A program made the position numbers and the translations under genes. Under the pieces are notes generated by a model. The model searched no databases. It had not been told where the DNA came from and saw only the letters and a program-made list of their open reading frames with translations. Positions 36,401 to 51,400 of a stretch of 64,000 nt of DNA are shown piece after piece (the stretch's first letter is position 1; each line of letters begins with the position of its first letter). The DNA comes from Haemonchus contortus. Its lineage: Eukaryota > Nematoda > Chromadorea > Rhabditida > Trichostrongylidae. Where the stretch lies: the NCBI GenBank assembly GCA_000469685.2, contig LS997564.1:30591343-30655342 (forward strand), written 5' to 3'.

Positions 36401-39400
36401 GATCGGGACAGTAATGTGTCATAGAGGGAGGGGGGAAGTTGTGATAATCATATGGGGCTAAAATCACGCTTATCAACAGTCCATCAGGGTACGGGCGTTC
36501 CCCCTAGAAGTACTGCTGCCTCTGCTGCATTGTTTTGGTAACAACGGTTTGTCAAACTTCAACCAAACATACTTGTATTTACTTAAGCGCTATCGGGGAT
36601 TTCATAACACTTTGCGCCATTCCTTTTCACGTCGTTACTTCATCGACAAACAAAACTTTCGATCAATATGCAAGATTGCCAGGAGAAAAGGGACTTTTCA
36701 GAGAGAAAATTCCCTTTCCCACCTCCAAAAGTCTCTGCTTGTAGTTAATCTGCTTATTTTTCTCGAGAAAGCTGGTTTATGTTTAGTTATGTTAGATAAG
36801 ATTTTACGGGAAAAATAATAATAATTTAAAAATGGGGTCGAAAAGCATCGGATCACCGAAATCTAATTATCTATGATCCCTGGAGCAGTTGGACACCCAA
36901 AATCGAGATCTATTAGCGTGTTGGGAGAGAATTCGCCAGAAACTTCGCACTTAGCCAAATTTTTCCGGGATTTCCTGAAGTTTCCCAGAGAATTCCATGT
37001 AAGGACACCACCCACACGTGAACGCATAACTATCCGGGCATCCCCCCCCCCCTGCCCCCTCCCTTTGCTTAGTTATTCATACATTGTCCGAACTCCGAAC
37101 TCTATGATCATATTCTACATATGTTCCTTTACGAGTCCGAATCTGATCACTCCGTAACTAAGCCCTATTGGATCTAGTGCTTTAGAGCCCCTTGCCAGCA
37201 ATTCTATGCACATCCCGTTCCACAACCTGAAACAAAATGGCCAAAGATGACCCTCGCTTGATGACGGTCGACTTGTTGCTCTCAGCGAACCGAGGAAACT
37301 GGCGTATCACCACCTTTATGAAGGGCAGCTATCCGCCAACCTCAGCTGCTCAAAAATCACAGCGACCAATGGTCTTCAATATCTCGGATGGATGAAAAAG
37401 CTCGGTCACTTGCTACCACATGAACTGACTGTCAGCGATTCCAGGAGATGCTTGGACATCTGGACTCAGCTGCTCTCCCGTGATCGTATCCATCATTGGC
37501 TGGTTGCCATCGTTACTGGGGATGAGTAGTAGGCCTCCTATGTCAACCATTTCCGCAAACCTGCCTGGTGTGATCCCAATGAAACCCGAATAAAACGCCG
37601 AAATCTTTCAAAGAGCAGGGTTTTTGTTACGGTACCGGACTTCGCTGAAAGCAATTTTGAGTACAAGCTCGTTAGGATAACTGGAGCATAGAAAGGTGGT
37701 ATTTAATTGTGGTGTATATTCACAATACACCCGTGTTACACATATCGAAATGATTAGATCCAGTAAGAAACAATTTAGGACTGAAAGATTCGGCTGAAGA
37801 AGCATTAGGCTACAGACTTTTGAGCGCTATTTTATTTAAGGAGCATCCTGAGCTAGACGAAATGCGATTGCTACACGATAATGTGTACCCCCGAATCGCA
37901 AAGAAGACTTTTCTGGACTTCTGATGGAAATTCTGCCGCAGGCTCGAGCCTCCATTCTATATTCAGTGCCCTATTCTGTTCTAATTATATGCCCCCACAT
38001 ATTTCTACCCTGAGCAGCCTAGCTTTTATCACTGGGCAGTGCACAAGGACCAGAGCAGGAGGCCATTGATCATTTTGGCCAAAGGCTTTGAGCCAAACCC
38101 CCCGCTGACAACTCCATTCATTATCAGGACTGAATCTAATCGCTCAAGAAGAATTGTAAAGTACTTGGGGAAGAAATTAATGAAGACTTAGGTACATGGG
38201 AGAGACTTAGAGCGTCTGCATCCTCAAACCTTTCGCTCTTGAAATTTGTTTAGTTTTCAGGGAAGGAGCTTAAAATCAGAAGAACACAAGCCGCTAACGC
38301 TGAGAAACGAAATAACTTCAAAGTAGACAAGTGGAATGTGAAGAGGATTGCGACCCTCTTAACCACCCCCTCTTGCACTTTGAACTATTTTCATAATTTC
38401 TGGCATTAGCAGACCTTCGGCGTAACCTTACCCAAAGGTTCACAAGCTCCTATCTTATGACTCCACTTTGCTGAACCTTGAAAACTAGAAATCTTCACCC
38501 CTATCTGGACCAATAAATAACCTGGGATTGCATGGGTTTCGCAGATTATGGCATCAAAAGAAAAGAGGGAGGCCAAGGTTGGCGGAGCTTGGGCGAATAC
38601 AGCATAAATGGGGCGAGAGGATGGCAGGGTTTCCTTGACCCAGCCACAAGGTCGTAAGCTAAACGTACCATAGCGGGGCCGTGAAGAAAAGATCGGAAGA
38701 CATTACGGACAATCGCGGAATGAGGCGCTTGGTTTCTAGTTGACTTAAAAACTGGTACTTGTTGTCAGTTGATGTATGAGCTGCTTAGAACAGGGCACAC
38801 GCCAATCCATTAGGGGGCGGCGCTGTCGGTAGAGGCGTTTTTAGGGAATTCTAAGCTCTAGTCCTTTTCTGGGCTGTGGATTACAGAAAGGGCCTCAGAT
38901 GGAACGTAGGTAGGTCGAGAAGAAGGCGTGTGGGGTATTTGTAGATACCAGGTATACATGAGTACTGGTAAGAAATAGACAACTGTTACAGCTTCTCAAT
39001 AGAACTACTTGATACCCAATTTACACCGAACAACTGGCTCAGTTCGCATGTGATCCCATATCCTGCAGAAAAAAATTTGCAGTGCATATTTGCCTCCCCA
39101 GCAGCTGTTACTAATGATCTAAAACTAGTGCATTCCAAAGGCACAGCCTCTCTGCAAGAATGGTTGCTGAGATATCCTTTTAAGATGAATTTGTGGCCTC
39201 CCCGTGACCATATGCGGCACTGTCAGAGCGGAAACAGCCAAGATGAGGCGTTCTAAGGGCATAAAGATTGTATCGGCTGTCTGCCACACCTGCAAAAAGA
39301 CGAGTTTTACTGGCGTTGTATAGGCTGCACCATTTACAAGTGGCATCTATGTTAGAAATTTGAACGACCGCTCATAACCACGGTGGTAATAGAAGACAGT

Positions 39401-42400
39401 TCTGTACATTTTTGGCCTAATGTAGTTAGCTCTTTACGTAAGTGCAACAACTAAAATCTCGTCCAAGTACCCCTCCCATGCCATTTCTGTCATGGTAATC
39501 TCGTCCAGTCTCCATCTCCACTACTTTGAGGTGGCCTTATTTTTCGCGAGGTCAGCGGATTTTCTTCCTTTCTTTTCGCCACAGGTGCACTATTCTAAAC
39601 CGACGCTTCCGCTCTTCAACTTGAAAAGGTCGTTCCGAAATATCGAAAACCGCTCCTACTTCTCTTGATGCAATTCTTTTTGACCGAACACGTCGCTATC
39701 GATTGGGCGCGCGTAAAATCAATACCTATACTAATACACAGGATAATGTAACGATGTAAAACATAAAACTATTCCAACACCTGATCTTTTCGGCTTACCT
39801 TACCTGATCTCGGACCTCATCAAACACATCTATGATCCTATCATCCATATCCAATATTCCTTCATCACTAATGCATTGCATTCGGAGGATTCGAACATCA
39901 GAATCGATCTAGAGCATGGAAAAATCTCAGGCATACTTACCGTAACATATGAATTGGAGGTGGTGGCTGGTTGGCAGTATACGGTGGTCATTATTGATTA
40001 GAGCACGCTAGTTTGGATCAATTACGAAGACGTCCACATACCAGTTAAGTTTCCCTATAGAAAATTGGAAAATCGATTGGGAAAACCGTAAAAAAACGAG
40101 TATTGCATACGAACGAAGGCGGCATTTTCATGAGTGATGAAGAGACGATTAGCAATTGACAGCCGACATAATAGATAGGCCTTTGCTAGTGCAAAAATAA
40201 TGGAAGAATCGGTTCGTGTTGTTGTTAATTATCTCGGCGAATGTTCATGATTAAGTCGGAAAAGTAAAAACCACATGAATTAATGAACAGTCAGGCTCTT
40301 CCGCACTTAATTGGAATAAGATTGTATCGGAAATGCTGATTAAAAAGCGTAAAAACTGAACGGAGAGCTGTCTTTGAAATGGAAAACCCTTGTGCAGGCA
40401 CACGGCCTCGGGAAGTAGCTAAGGGGGCTTTTACCAGTTCATGAAAGGAAGTAAACTGAAATCGGGCAGGATTTTTTCGAACTAAACAATTTTCTTTAGC
40501 AAATTGCCTTATTCCCTAGTTGAAAGGTTTCCTAGAACAAAACTTTTCAGAACAGCTTGATAACTTTTTTTTTGAGACACCTCCCCTCTCCCCTCCGATG
40601 AAAAAACATCACATTAATATCGGAAAATCGGAAAACAGCTATGAAACTTATATTTCAGACATAAATATTGGCTTGTACGGGTTTCAAGGTGTTGTGCCGT
40701 CAAAAAGCTATTTTCATGAAATATTTTCGATTATGAATTCCACTGTACACATAGCAAAGTGCTGTTTGAACAGCCAAAAGGCAACGCTCAACGCTTAAAA
40801 TATGAAAGCCTTTCTGAATCAATCGGATCGATAATTTGAAATGGAATTTTGAAAAATATCTGGAATTTTCAATTCTGGACATTTCCAAGGCATGAGGTGT
40901 CATCCTAGTAATAAGAAGGCGTAGTTTAGTTACACTATGTAAGAAAAGTTGTTTCAGAAGGGGACGAAACCTCTAAGTAAAAACTTTGCTGATGGTGAGC
41001 ACAAATTTAACGAAAAATCTGCCCAAATTCCTAGCCGTAAAGGATACAGTAACTCAAACAAGTACGCTAAGAATAGTACAAAAGTGAAAAAAAAAGTTAG
41101 ATGCATTACAGCACTTGTACGAATATAGGACAGAGATTTTTTTCAATGAAGGCACAAGCCTTGAATTATAGAAAAACAATCTATGCCTAGCGGCACTTAG
41201 CTCCAAAATACTTTCATGATTTTTTTTCGAACGTAGGTTTCAGCGTCCATAAAGAGTTACGAAAACTAAAAGGATCAAGTCTTCGGGCGCTGATCAATCC
41301 CATATGAGCGATGCGCCCCGCATTTGACTTCTAGTCAGGATCGTAGTGGCGTACTGACTGGGTATGTGGTCTATACAATAACTTTGGTTGGGCAGCCGAT
41401 AAACGAGTGAGTGCCTTTATCCTCCCAGACGAGTCCGGTAATCATAAAAAGTAAAGAAGGATAAATTTCAAGAAATCAAGTTGCCCACATCAGAACAAAA
41501 TCAGAATCAGAACACTTTGCGTGTGGGACTTTTGGGAATAACTATGACTATGTAGTCTCCCACAGATCTACGCCTATTATCGCTTATGAACAAAGAATAG
41601 GGCTCTAAAAACGGTTCTAACCCCGCAGTAAAAGGGGCAGCTGACTCTATCAAACAATAGAAAAACAGACAATGAAAAGCAAATTATGAGGAAGGACAAC
41701 TTTAACTGCGAACTGAAAAGGTTGTACGTACTGATTATAAAAAAAGATTTAATAACTATTAAAAGCTTTTTGTAACGGACTACGCTTGGCAACTGTAGAG
41801 CTGGAAGTTCAAAGTAAAAAAAAAAAACAAAACAACTATAACTAGAACATCAGCAAAAAACCAAAAAAAAAGAATCTAGAAAATGAAATTGACCTATCAA
41901 CTACTATACGAAAAGTAAAAATTCGAAAAAGGGTGCTGAAACATTTTTAGACTTCGACAAAGTATTTTTACGGAATAAAAAAGTGATTCCGCCATCCAAA
42001 ATCGTTCATAACGAAAAGGAAACATTCAAAAATAATATGGAATCCCTATTATAGGACCCTCATTGTCAGTTGTAACAAAAACATATAATTCAAATAAAAA
42101 ATTCTAATACGAAACCTATTTCCAGACAGCTGTAAATTTTCAAAAAAAAATTCGAGAAAATTGCAAAAACTGAAGAGGAACTATTCAAAGTTACCAAATT
42201 AGTTCTTTAAAAGCTAGTATCCCGAGGAAACCTTTTTAAGTCTCATTCTGACCGTTGCTCCGCTGAAAATCTTTTATTTCATTTCTCACGACCAGAAAAG
42301 GTAGAAAAAAACAGCAGCAAAGATGCAAAGATTGGGCAGCAAGGAAACCTTTTGAGGAAACGAAAAAGCAGTAAAATTGAAATAGAAGGAAAAGAAAAAG

Positions 42401-45400
42401 GGGATGAAAGGAATCAAAGAAGAACGGCCATGTGGAAACGCCCAGAACTGCATTAGACATAGGCCTCGGCATGGACAATGACAGGTATGTCGTCGACCGG
42501 AGGTGCCGATCGATACACCTCGTTTAAGCGAGACACCGGGGGACAGGACAGAATAACGAATAAGGTAATCGACACCTTTGGGACGTGCTTTTCGCCATTC
42601 TGACTGACTAATGTAAGCATTCACCCACGACTTTTCATTCGATTAACTGTAAACATTTATCAATTGATACTAGTGATGCTTTGATTTCACTTTGTTTACA
42701 TACTTGTTGTCAATCTCGCTCTTTTGAGGAGGCAGATTGATCGTTTACTCTGAGTAGCACCTACTACTTCATTCAGACTCAACTTTCCCGTTCAATTCAT
42801 CTTCATCAAAGTCATGCCAATCAAAGACTTTACCAAAAGAATATTGGATACTGGAGACATAGGGGATAGGCAGTATCCAAATCAGTAACAGCAAAGTAAG
42901 TGAAAATCTCATAGAAGGTTCCTTCAGTAGAGATTTTTGGTAGATTTTTCTGAAGCTCCTAGAAGACAAGCGTGGAGAGTGGGTAGGTATAGGACTGAGA
43001 AGACTGGCAAAAAGCACGGTAAACACCTCCATCAATGGGAATGACAGCCACAGTAAGTTGCTCCACCTTGTCCCTCCATTCTTACCATTTAAGGAGTCAG
43101 CGGCCGATTAGACCAACAAGTAGTATAGAAGCTGAGAAGCATGGTGCAGCTTCGTGGGAACCCAGACTCAGATCAACTGGGCCATTCATAGGTTCGTGGT
43201 CGGGTACGGACAACAGACTTGCCTTATTGTTAGAGGATCACAACACAACTTCCGACGTCAGATGGTCCCACAACAACTTTGCGTTGGCCAGAGCCTTTTG
43301 CTCCGAATCCCTTACACGATTTCTAATGAGAGACAGGTGCATGGCACATCCAAGAGCAGGCAAACCCAGCTGATCAAATTTTTTGTATTCAACTACATCT
43401 GAACCTATTGCAAACAAATTTTTGTAAAAAATGAGTAGGCCAAAGGGTAGTACGTTTGTGTACGATGGGGCATATTTTCAACGATCCTCGTGGACTTGTT
43501 CCGAGAAATGAAATTGGAGACCTACGACAACGACTGCGGGGCGACATTCGCTCTCGTGAACGACTGACACTAATAAGCTGGGCAAAAAATCGGCGGCGGT
43601 ACACTACGGCGAAGAGATTCGGTCGAGACCTGCACCAAAGAAATCAACAGCACACAAGAAATTTGTCCTATCAATGGTGGACAAGAAAGGAAAGCACGGC
43701 ATTGAAAAAAACTCGTTAGTATACGGCATCCAAAAAAAATTCTCCCATCGCTAGTTATCCTTTAAAAACGGTCTGCTGATGCCGGTATTGATAGAAAATA
43801 AAAATTTTCGCACATCAAAAATCGATTTCCCAGGTATAAGCACCTTCACACCCCCATGCAAATTACTAGCTCGCAGCCCGCGTGAAAATCAAATCCTCGA
43901 CTGACCTTGGACGAATTAGAACTTGACGTCTCAACGAATTCTATGAAGGTTACGGTGGATGCCCTTACGACCTAGGACATTCTAGAAATAACATCACTAC
44001 TGATGGGTTTCTGACTCCCTCTTTTCAATCAGATACAGGTTCACCCAGACCTCCTCAGACCACATATTTCACTCACTCGTGAACCCCAGACGTGAAGCCT
44101 GAGATATCATTTTTTGCCCGCTTTAATGCGTAGACCGGTCCGCCGACTTGTGGCCCTCAACCAAGCCCTCGGGCTCAAATGTAATGCCACACTTCATATT
44201 TCAAAACCTTTTGACCACTCTTCAGAGAGTCACTAGGCACACCAAATGAAGCAATGCAGATCGATTCAGCGAATGAAACCTCCCGAATCGAAAGCATGAT
44301 GTTAAATTCAAATAATTCACTAAAGTTATTTCATCAGCCCGTTCTGGAGCGGCGTAACCCTAGCATAGGGCAGTGGTAGCGAAAAAGCAAGTGGAGAAGG
44401 TATAAAGTGGCTTGAACATTTCCGTCCAGATAAACCTACCCTCTAGCGTGAGCGAATTGAGACCAAGAACATCAAACAGTATAAGAAACATGCCCAAAGA
44501 AGAAGAATCTACAAACGATCCGTCCACGATAAACTGAGATAAAACTCTTGATGATATAAGGATGCAGAAAGAATGATTACAGACGTTGTAGAACCAAAAA
44601 TTCCAGAGGAGCTCGCTGAAATTCAGCAAATGCTACAATCACGACTTGCCCAAGACGAAATAGCGAGCGCTGGGAATGAAGATCTGTTGAGTGCCCCAAA
44701 ACAACACTCTCCAGTCTTTAAAGTGCATTCAGGCCATATACATTGGTTGTGATTATCCTTGAAAAAATCGTCGTGGACAAAGCCAACGACTCAGAAACCA
44801 AGGTGATTGCTGCCCATAAAGCCACCTGCTTCAAAACGTGCCGTGCCCATCTTTAGACACACAAAGATCCCGAAGACATTGGAGTTGGACAGGAATTGGT
44901 GACATCGATTTCACCAAAAAAGGAAAACAACTTTAACTAGCCAAGAACAATTCGCTGGACTCAAAAAAAACGGCCGATGACAAGCACTGAGACATGCTGA
45001 CACAGACGAACTACCGCCTAGTTCGCCTAGCATAATCAGGACAAAGCAATAAAACAAAGTCACATTACGCTCAATTAGAGTAAAATATTCTAAAAAGGTT
45101 TCAAAATCTTGCCCTTCATTCCGTGCTGCATGGATAGAAGAGACAAGACGGAAACACATAAAAGTCAACTGAGCCTATTTATGGGCAGACAGGCAGGTGA
45201 ATGAAAACGAAAATGCCCCTCTGGCTGGGCAAAAACGTTCGATGAAGAGTCGAAGTCGGTGAAAATGCAGTGTAGGAGGGGGGACCATCCCAGGGTTAGC
45301 CTATCAAGAAATGAACGCAGAGTCTTACGTGTTAATTCTTGTATATTAGCATTGTATGAGAGATGCAGAGGAGGTTGGGCACTGACCATCGGTACGCTCT

Positions 45401-48400
45401 TATGCGGCTTGAGCCAAGGGAAGGTAGTCTTTAAGTAAGCCCATCTCAGGTAGGAGCACCTGAGGGGGGGGGGGGGGGGGTTAGGGGATGATTACCTCGT
45501 GCGAAAAGAGAAAAAAGAAAGAAAATTTGCCCACCGCGGCGCTCCTTCTCTACTGAAACTCTCAGTCAGAAACTTGCATGTCCCTGATATAATAACACGT
45601 CATAACGCGTTTCATTGAGTTCATGTAATGGATGCCAAGGTAAATTGTTTGAAACAATTTTGGCCACGCCCATGTCCAAAAATGTTGGATAAACCCAACC
45701 CTTGAATGTTATTTTTCTAGAACTTTCTGAATTTTTTTCGCAGTTCTTTATTAGATTTTCTAGTTTAACTTTCTGCTTTGCCGCTTCGAAAGCCTAGATA
45801 GTCAGGTTGTCCTTTACTCAATGAAAGAAAAGTGTAAACGGGTCGACAATCTTCCTCTTTGAAAAATAAAGTTTTTCTCGGTATGTCCTGCTTGGCCACA
45901 TCTCCTGTGTTGCACTATAGTAAATCAAAATTTAATGGGACCATTTTTGAGAAGTACTCTCACAACAAACAAAAAAAACAGCAATTGTTGCTGAAGTGCT
46001 ATTTTAAAAGCAGCGGCCGCTTTTCTCATTGCCTTCTAATGGATCAGATTGTCACTCAGCACCAACAATTAATTGCTATTCGTCATAGGAGCAGTGCTAT
46101 TTGGCTTTCCCAATGGCTAATGGAATGGAATCTGCCAGCCAGGCGGAGCTGAGGTGATGTGGCCGATTAGGATTTAGGACAGGAATAAATCGTTACGAAG
46201 AAGACTCCCTGTTCGTGTGGCCAAGTTAGTGGGAAGCCACTGTTACGTGAAGAGTCAGGGGCTGGTGAACATTCCGAATTGAAGCCCCCCAATCTTTCTT
46301 CGAACCCGTGCTTCCAATCAGCACTGTCACGTTCAAGCTCAGATATCACATCGTTTGATACTTGGAAAAAAGCAATGAAAAAAGCGCAAATATTATCATC
46401 ATCAATAGTTTTCAAGCGTCCTTTACGGCAAAGATGGTGTAGAGCCAAGTGGCAGAATGACACTAACCGTGGATCGTATCTCGGATTGATACCCGCCCAC
46501 ATCAACCATCTCCCGCTGGTCTGTTGATAGGCATCAGACCCTTCTGGGAGGATGAAAGCATTGGATTGTACAACGGCTGGCCACCTGTAGTCATTGATTC
46601 TAATCAACACTACGGTTCTGAATGGAAGTCGAGTGTAGGGGTGCATCCCAAAGACGGATTGCTCGGTGCCACCAGACCTCACGCTTAATCTTTTTAGCAG
46701 TCCCTACCGTACCTCTTGTAAGCATCAAATATTTGCGAAGGTCATGAATCTTCACCTCAACTCCGCTGCAGGTGCAGGTCAATCTGTTGACACTGGCTGC
46801 ATTCGGACGGCCTTGAAGCCATCACAAGAAAACCTACGAAAGCCAAATATTAGCACGTTCGTCTGGTTTCCAACAGGTCGCTGGAACCACCAGTCAGATT
46901 TGTTTTCTTGGGAAGATTTGGAGGGAAATCTCTGTGTACGTAGAAGTGAATACCAACACTTCCACGGATTGCAAAAGATACAGTGGGATACGCCACGAAC
47001 ACCATTTGCCTCCAGAAACACGGCAGCATTTGAATGAGCCCGTGGATTTTCTTGCAACACCAGCAGCGAAGGAAACAGCATAGAAATCAAGGGTTATCAT
47101 CAGGATTTCATGGTTTTAGGATGGAACCCTTTCCGGTGTCCGTCAATAGATTCGACCTCTATTCAGTGTCGCAATGGCGTTTGAATGCATCTTCTGACCC
47201 ATAAAATGAGTCGGGAGGACCAACTTATTTACAAGTGAGAGGTTTCACTCCTACAGACGAGTTTAGTGCCACGTGCCAGCTAATCGAACCCGTAAGGGTA
47301 TAAGGCTCAGTTGGCCAACCATAGTTCAAGGCTGCGCTTCTATACTCCCAGACGGATCTGGTACCAATCCCCTGAAGGATGACTGGCCTGGATAGGTAAC
47401 TACCAGTCCGGGCTCCGATACTAAGCCCATGTGTGGCCTTGGCTGTTATTTATCAGATATGATTCCCAAAGTAACGGCGTCTCTTTTTGATCATTAAACA
47501 ATCATAAAAGGCATCAAACGAGAAAAGAGACAGACTTCTGCTAAAAAGGAAAAGAAAATAACAGAAAAAAAGGAAAAAGTAATTAAAGGTTAGTGCCACT
47601 AAGTGGCCCATTGGGCTTCTTTATGAGATGATCAACTAATCTCACCCTGACGTTTATCAGTGAACTGGGAATGGTAAACAACGCAGTGGATTGGAACTGG
47701 CCATGGCTACAATGGCAGATTTAACCCAAAATTCTTGTAACACAGTAGCATCAAAGCTCATTAGCTACATACATATCACTTTAGACCCCTTGAATTTTAG
47801 AATCCAAAATCACCCACACAAGTTTTCGAGGCAATCGTTCCAACCGTTTTAACCCTAGGAGTATTCACGGTATTCGTTCATTAGGAATAGTCATGGAAAC
47901 ACATGAGAACATGACGGAACTGTCTTTAACTATTCTCACTAATTGCAGCGGAAATTCCTGCATCCAGACACCAAAACCTCTGCGCCGTAGGAATTTCGCT
48001 CCGAACTTATCGACCTATTGATGTTAAATTTACCGTGAAATATACTGGATGAACTCTGAAGAAGATGTCGGGGAAACGAGTCCCCCAAAAAAGGAAATAA
48101 GTATCAATGGACAAGTTCTGCAGTTGAATATGGGTTCCGCTTCCTCACTGAGAAAGGATGAACTTGAAAAAGATGAGAACAACGAAATCAAAAAAGGAAA
48201 AAATAGGGTCGATTTATGGCCCATGAATTCAAGTTTATTCGGGAGTTTATTCGAGAATAAGACATAAACAAGCTGAGAAGAATCAATCCACTTGATGGAA
48301 AAACAATAGCGAGTTAGCGTCGGTGAACTCAAAACCATAAGAAAACACAGAGTAATTGGAACGGGTAAACGACAAACACAGCTATCGGCCGATTCCTTCA

Positions 48401-51400
48401 ATAAAAGTAAGTCAGACTGTAGGGGAGCTTCAATGGCTTCCCAGAAATTCCGTCCAGGATTCGGTCGAGTGGGGTAGATGGCTGGGGTTATCGCACCATC
48501 TCCGTATGAAATTGTGGTTTTGTGGTCAATCGAAGACAACCCAGGTTCGCACCTGGGGTGGGCAAAGAACGGAAGTCATCGTCAAACTTGTTGGACGCTC
48601 TAGAAGTCCTCATAGATTCAATCTTTCAGAATCATGCACGCCATCGTAACTCACACTCACGACTGGAAGTAATTACATACAGTAAATTCCTCGAGCAAGT
48701 ACCCCTTATCAAGTGACAACTTTGACAAACTCCCATCTCTTTAGGCTCGCTGACTTCCAGACTACTCTTATCAACGACAATTTGCATCATCCAAAGACCC
48801 GGTGAAATCGAAACGGCGCCGAAACTGACTTTAAGAACACTGCACTTTAGGCCCAATAAATTCCAAACACTCAACAACGTTTAACGATTCAATGGCGTGA
48901 TTCACTCAGAGATGCACTTTCATAAGGGTGTGACTGCATGGAATGCACCGAATGATGAGAAAGAAATCGGAGAACCCTTCAAATGTACTCCGGAAGTACT
49001 TAGAAAGGTATCCGGATCTTACAATAATCCGAAATGTTCTTTGCTCTTTCAAAAACTTTCAAAAAAAAAAAACGTCGGATAAAAAACTCGAGAACAAACA
49101 CTTGGGAGACGAAGAAGAAAGTCGAACAATGATGCTAAGGTGACAAGACAAATATAACGGGTGTGGGGTCATCCATCATGCCCTAGTTTTCGCTGATTGA
49201 CCACCAATCCCTTCAGAAAAAAAGAGCTTTGCTTCCTTTCAAAGAAATAGCCTTGGAAAAATATTTTCAAAGCGATTAACAATTTTAAAAGAAGCAAATC
49301 ACGTGATTAAGAATGAGGAAGGATCAAGACTTAAAGAAGAGCGAGGTAGTAAAAGGCAATCGATGTTCATTTAATGAGCCATACCTTAAATTACCAAGAT
49401 AAGCCAGGAAAGCGATACACAGCCTTTAGAGGTTGAAGTATGTGTTACAAATATCATTCTGCTTAGAGTGAAGGTGGTGTACTGGCAAGTGGCGCGCTAT
49501 TATAGCTGCACACCCGAAAATCTAATTCCGGATCAATTTCCGCGACGTCAACCAAGCATTCCATCCCTTCAGGGTCGGTTCATTGGCTCCAGACTCGTCT
49601 GGGAGGAAAAACGCACTGACCTGTACAACGCTGGCCACCCCAAGTCATTGTATAGGCCACATACGCATTTAATACGCCACAACGATTCCCAATTCAGATG
49701 GGATTGATCAACGTCCTAAGACTTCATCCTTCCTCGATCCCTTATTGATTTACATATCTCGTAAATTATGCTGACCAGACTATGACAAGGCGGAGGTGTT
49801 GTAGTAGCAAATGGCGCACTGCTACACAAGCAAGATCCAGCAATCGAATTCCGGATCAATATCCGCCCAGGTCAAAAACCCTTCCATCTTTGACATTACC
49901 ATTCTTTATGGAAGTCAAATGCAGGGGAGCACCTTTAAAGTTAGAATGATTAACCCGGAAGACTTTATCTCTTGTTCATTACATTATATCATGAGTAGTC
50001 AAGATAATAAATGTCATAAATACATTATTTATTAAATGTATATAAATATTTCATTATTCTAAATGTAAATTTACTGTATCAAACAGTTATGTCATAAATT
50101 TTTAAGAATAAAGATGCTCTTCAGTGGCTACGAAAGCCCGTAAAACAGCAGTCAACAGCTATAAACTGGAAGGTACTGGAATAGAAGGTGACTAAAATAG
50201 GAACCAAACCACCATGATTACTGATTGATAGTACGAACCAGCAGTTTACTCGTGAATCTCAAAATACCACCGAAGTCGTCACGAAAACGGCTAAATACTG
50301 CGGTCCCATGCAAATTTTCAGTGCACGAAACGATTGCAGAACAGATTCCCGACGGGAGGACCGTCTGCTCAAAACCAGTCAGACAAAACGGAACAAAACA
50401 ACTACAGTAGATAACAAACTGCAATTCCCAGTTGGAATAAACGAATCGTCGGTATCAAAGTGCCAATGACTAGAGTTGATGGACATTGGGTAGTGCGCAC
50501 GATGAGCGCACGACGGAACGGACGCGGAGGAGAGCTACGTCGGCGGCCGTCGATTAGTCGACGACGGTCTGAGTCTCCCAACTGAACACACACCTCCGAT
50601 ACTGTATTGCCTGATGATGTTGGCGTCTAGCACACTCTCACACCTGCATATAATCGTACACATCTCTCGACTGTAGGTAGGCATGACCCCGCCATCACCG
50701 CCATCACTACTATTGCATGCCTGCACCATAGCCCGATGGACGATTCTGACGCACCGTAATACACTACGTACGGCGCAGTAGCTAATAGTATCACTACGAC
50801 GAATTCCTCTCATTTTGATCAATCAAAATTCAAATTCGAAATCTTCAGAGACTGTGGGCGTTTTGGGAATCGGCGCCACTGAAAGTGCTTGTCTTTGTAT
50901 GGACAGCATGACAGATCGCATGATGACTCGCACCGACGATGTCTGCTGGTGTTCCCTCTCATTCACTTTCCAATACGATTGATTAATGGGAACAGGAAAG
51001 GCAGCCAAGCGAGGAAAAAACGGTGAAATGAAGACCCTGTCTCAGGGAGAAAATATGTTTGAAAAAAAAACACCTTTGGAAAAAATCAACGCAAGGACAG
51101 CTCAAGGACAGACAGGTGAAAAGAAGAACACAGCAAAAACGGAATCAGCACAGAAGGGAACTTCAACATCCGGAGCAAATCAGTTTCAAAAACATCCTTA
51201 GCCAAGTGTCCGTGCGTTTCTCTCGCAATCAAATTGATAGAAATGATTGGAAAGGAACTTTGCGGATGCAAGTAAAGCTCATTTAAGCAGAATCATTGCT
51301 AGAAACAGCCTCTGTCACGAGCTTCTGTAGGCAATTCTCCATTAAACCGAAGTTCCCAGCTTGGAAAAGTGTTTCATTGATCCTCATGACGTTCCTATTA

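Noticed and set aside
43960..44340. Minus-strand Tc1/mariner transposase remnant
   Set aside because: Translated fragments gave no consistent transposase motifs; resemblance was too weak to report.
46167..46682. 171-codon minus-strand frame as a gene
   Set aside because: About half of it is the antisense of a SINE, so the frame is a composite; only the non-SINE part is kept as a low-level observation.
48030..48539. 169-codon minus-strand frame as a gene
   Set aside because: Low-complexity Ser/Phe content mirrors the Lys/Glu-rich opposite strand, and no motif or splice structure supports it.
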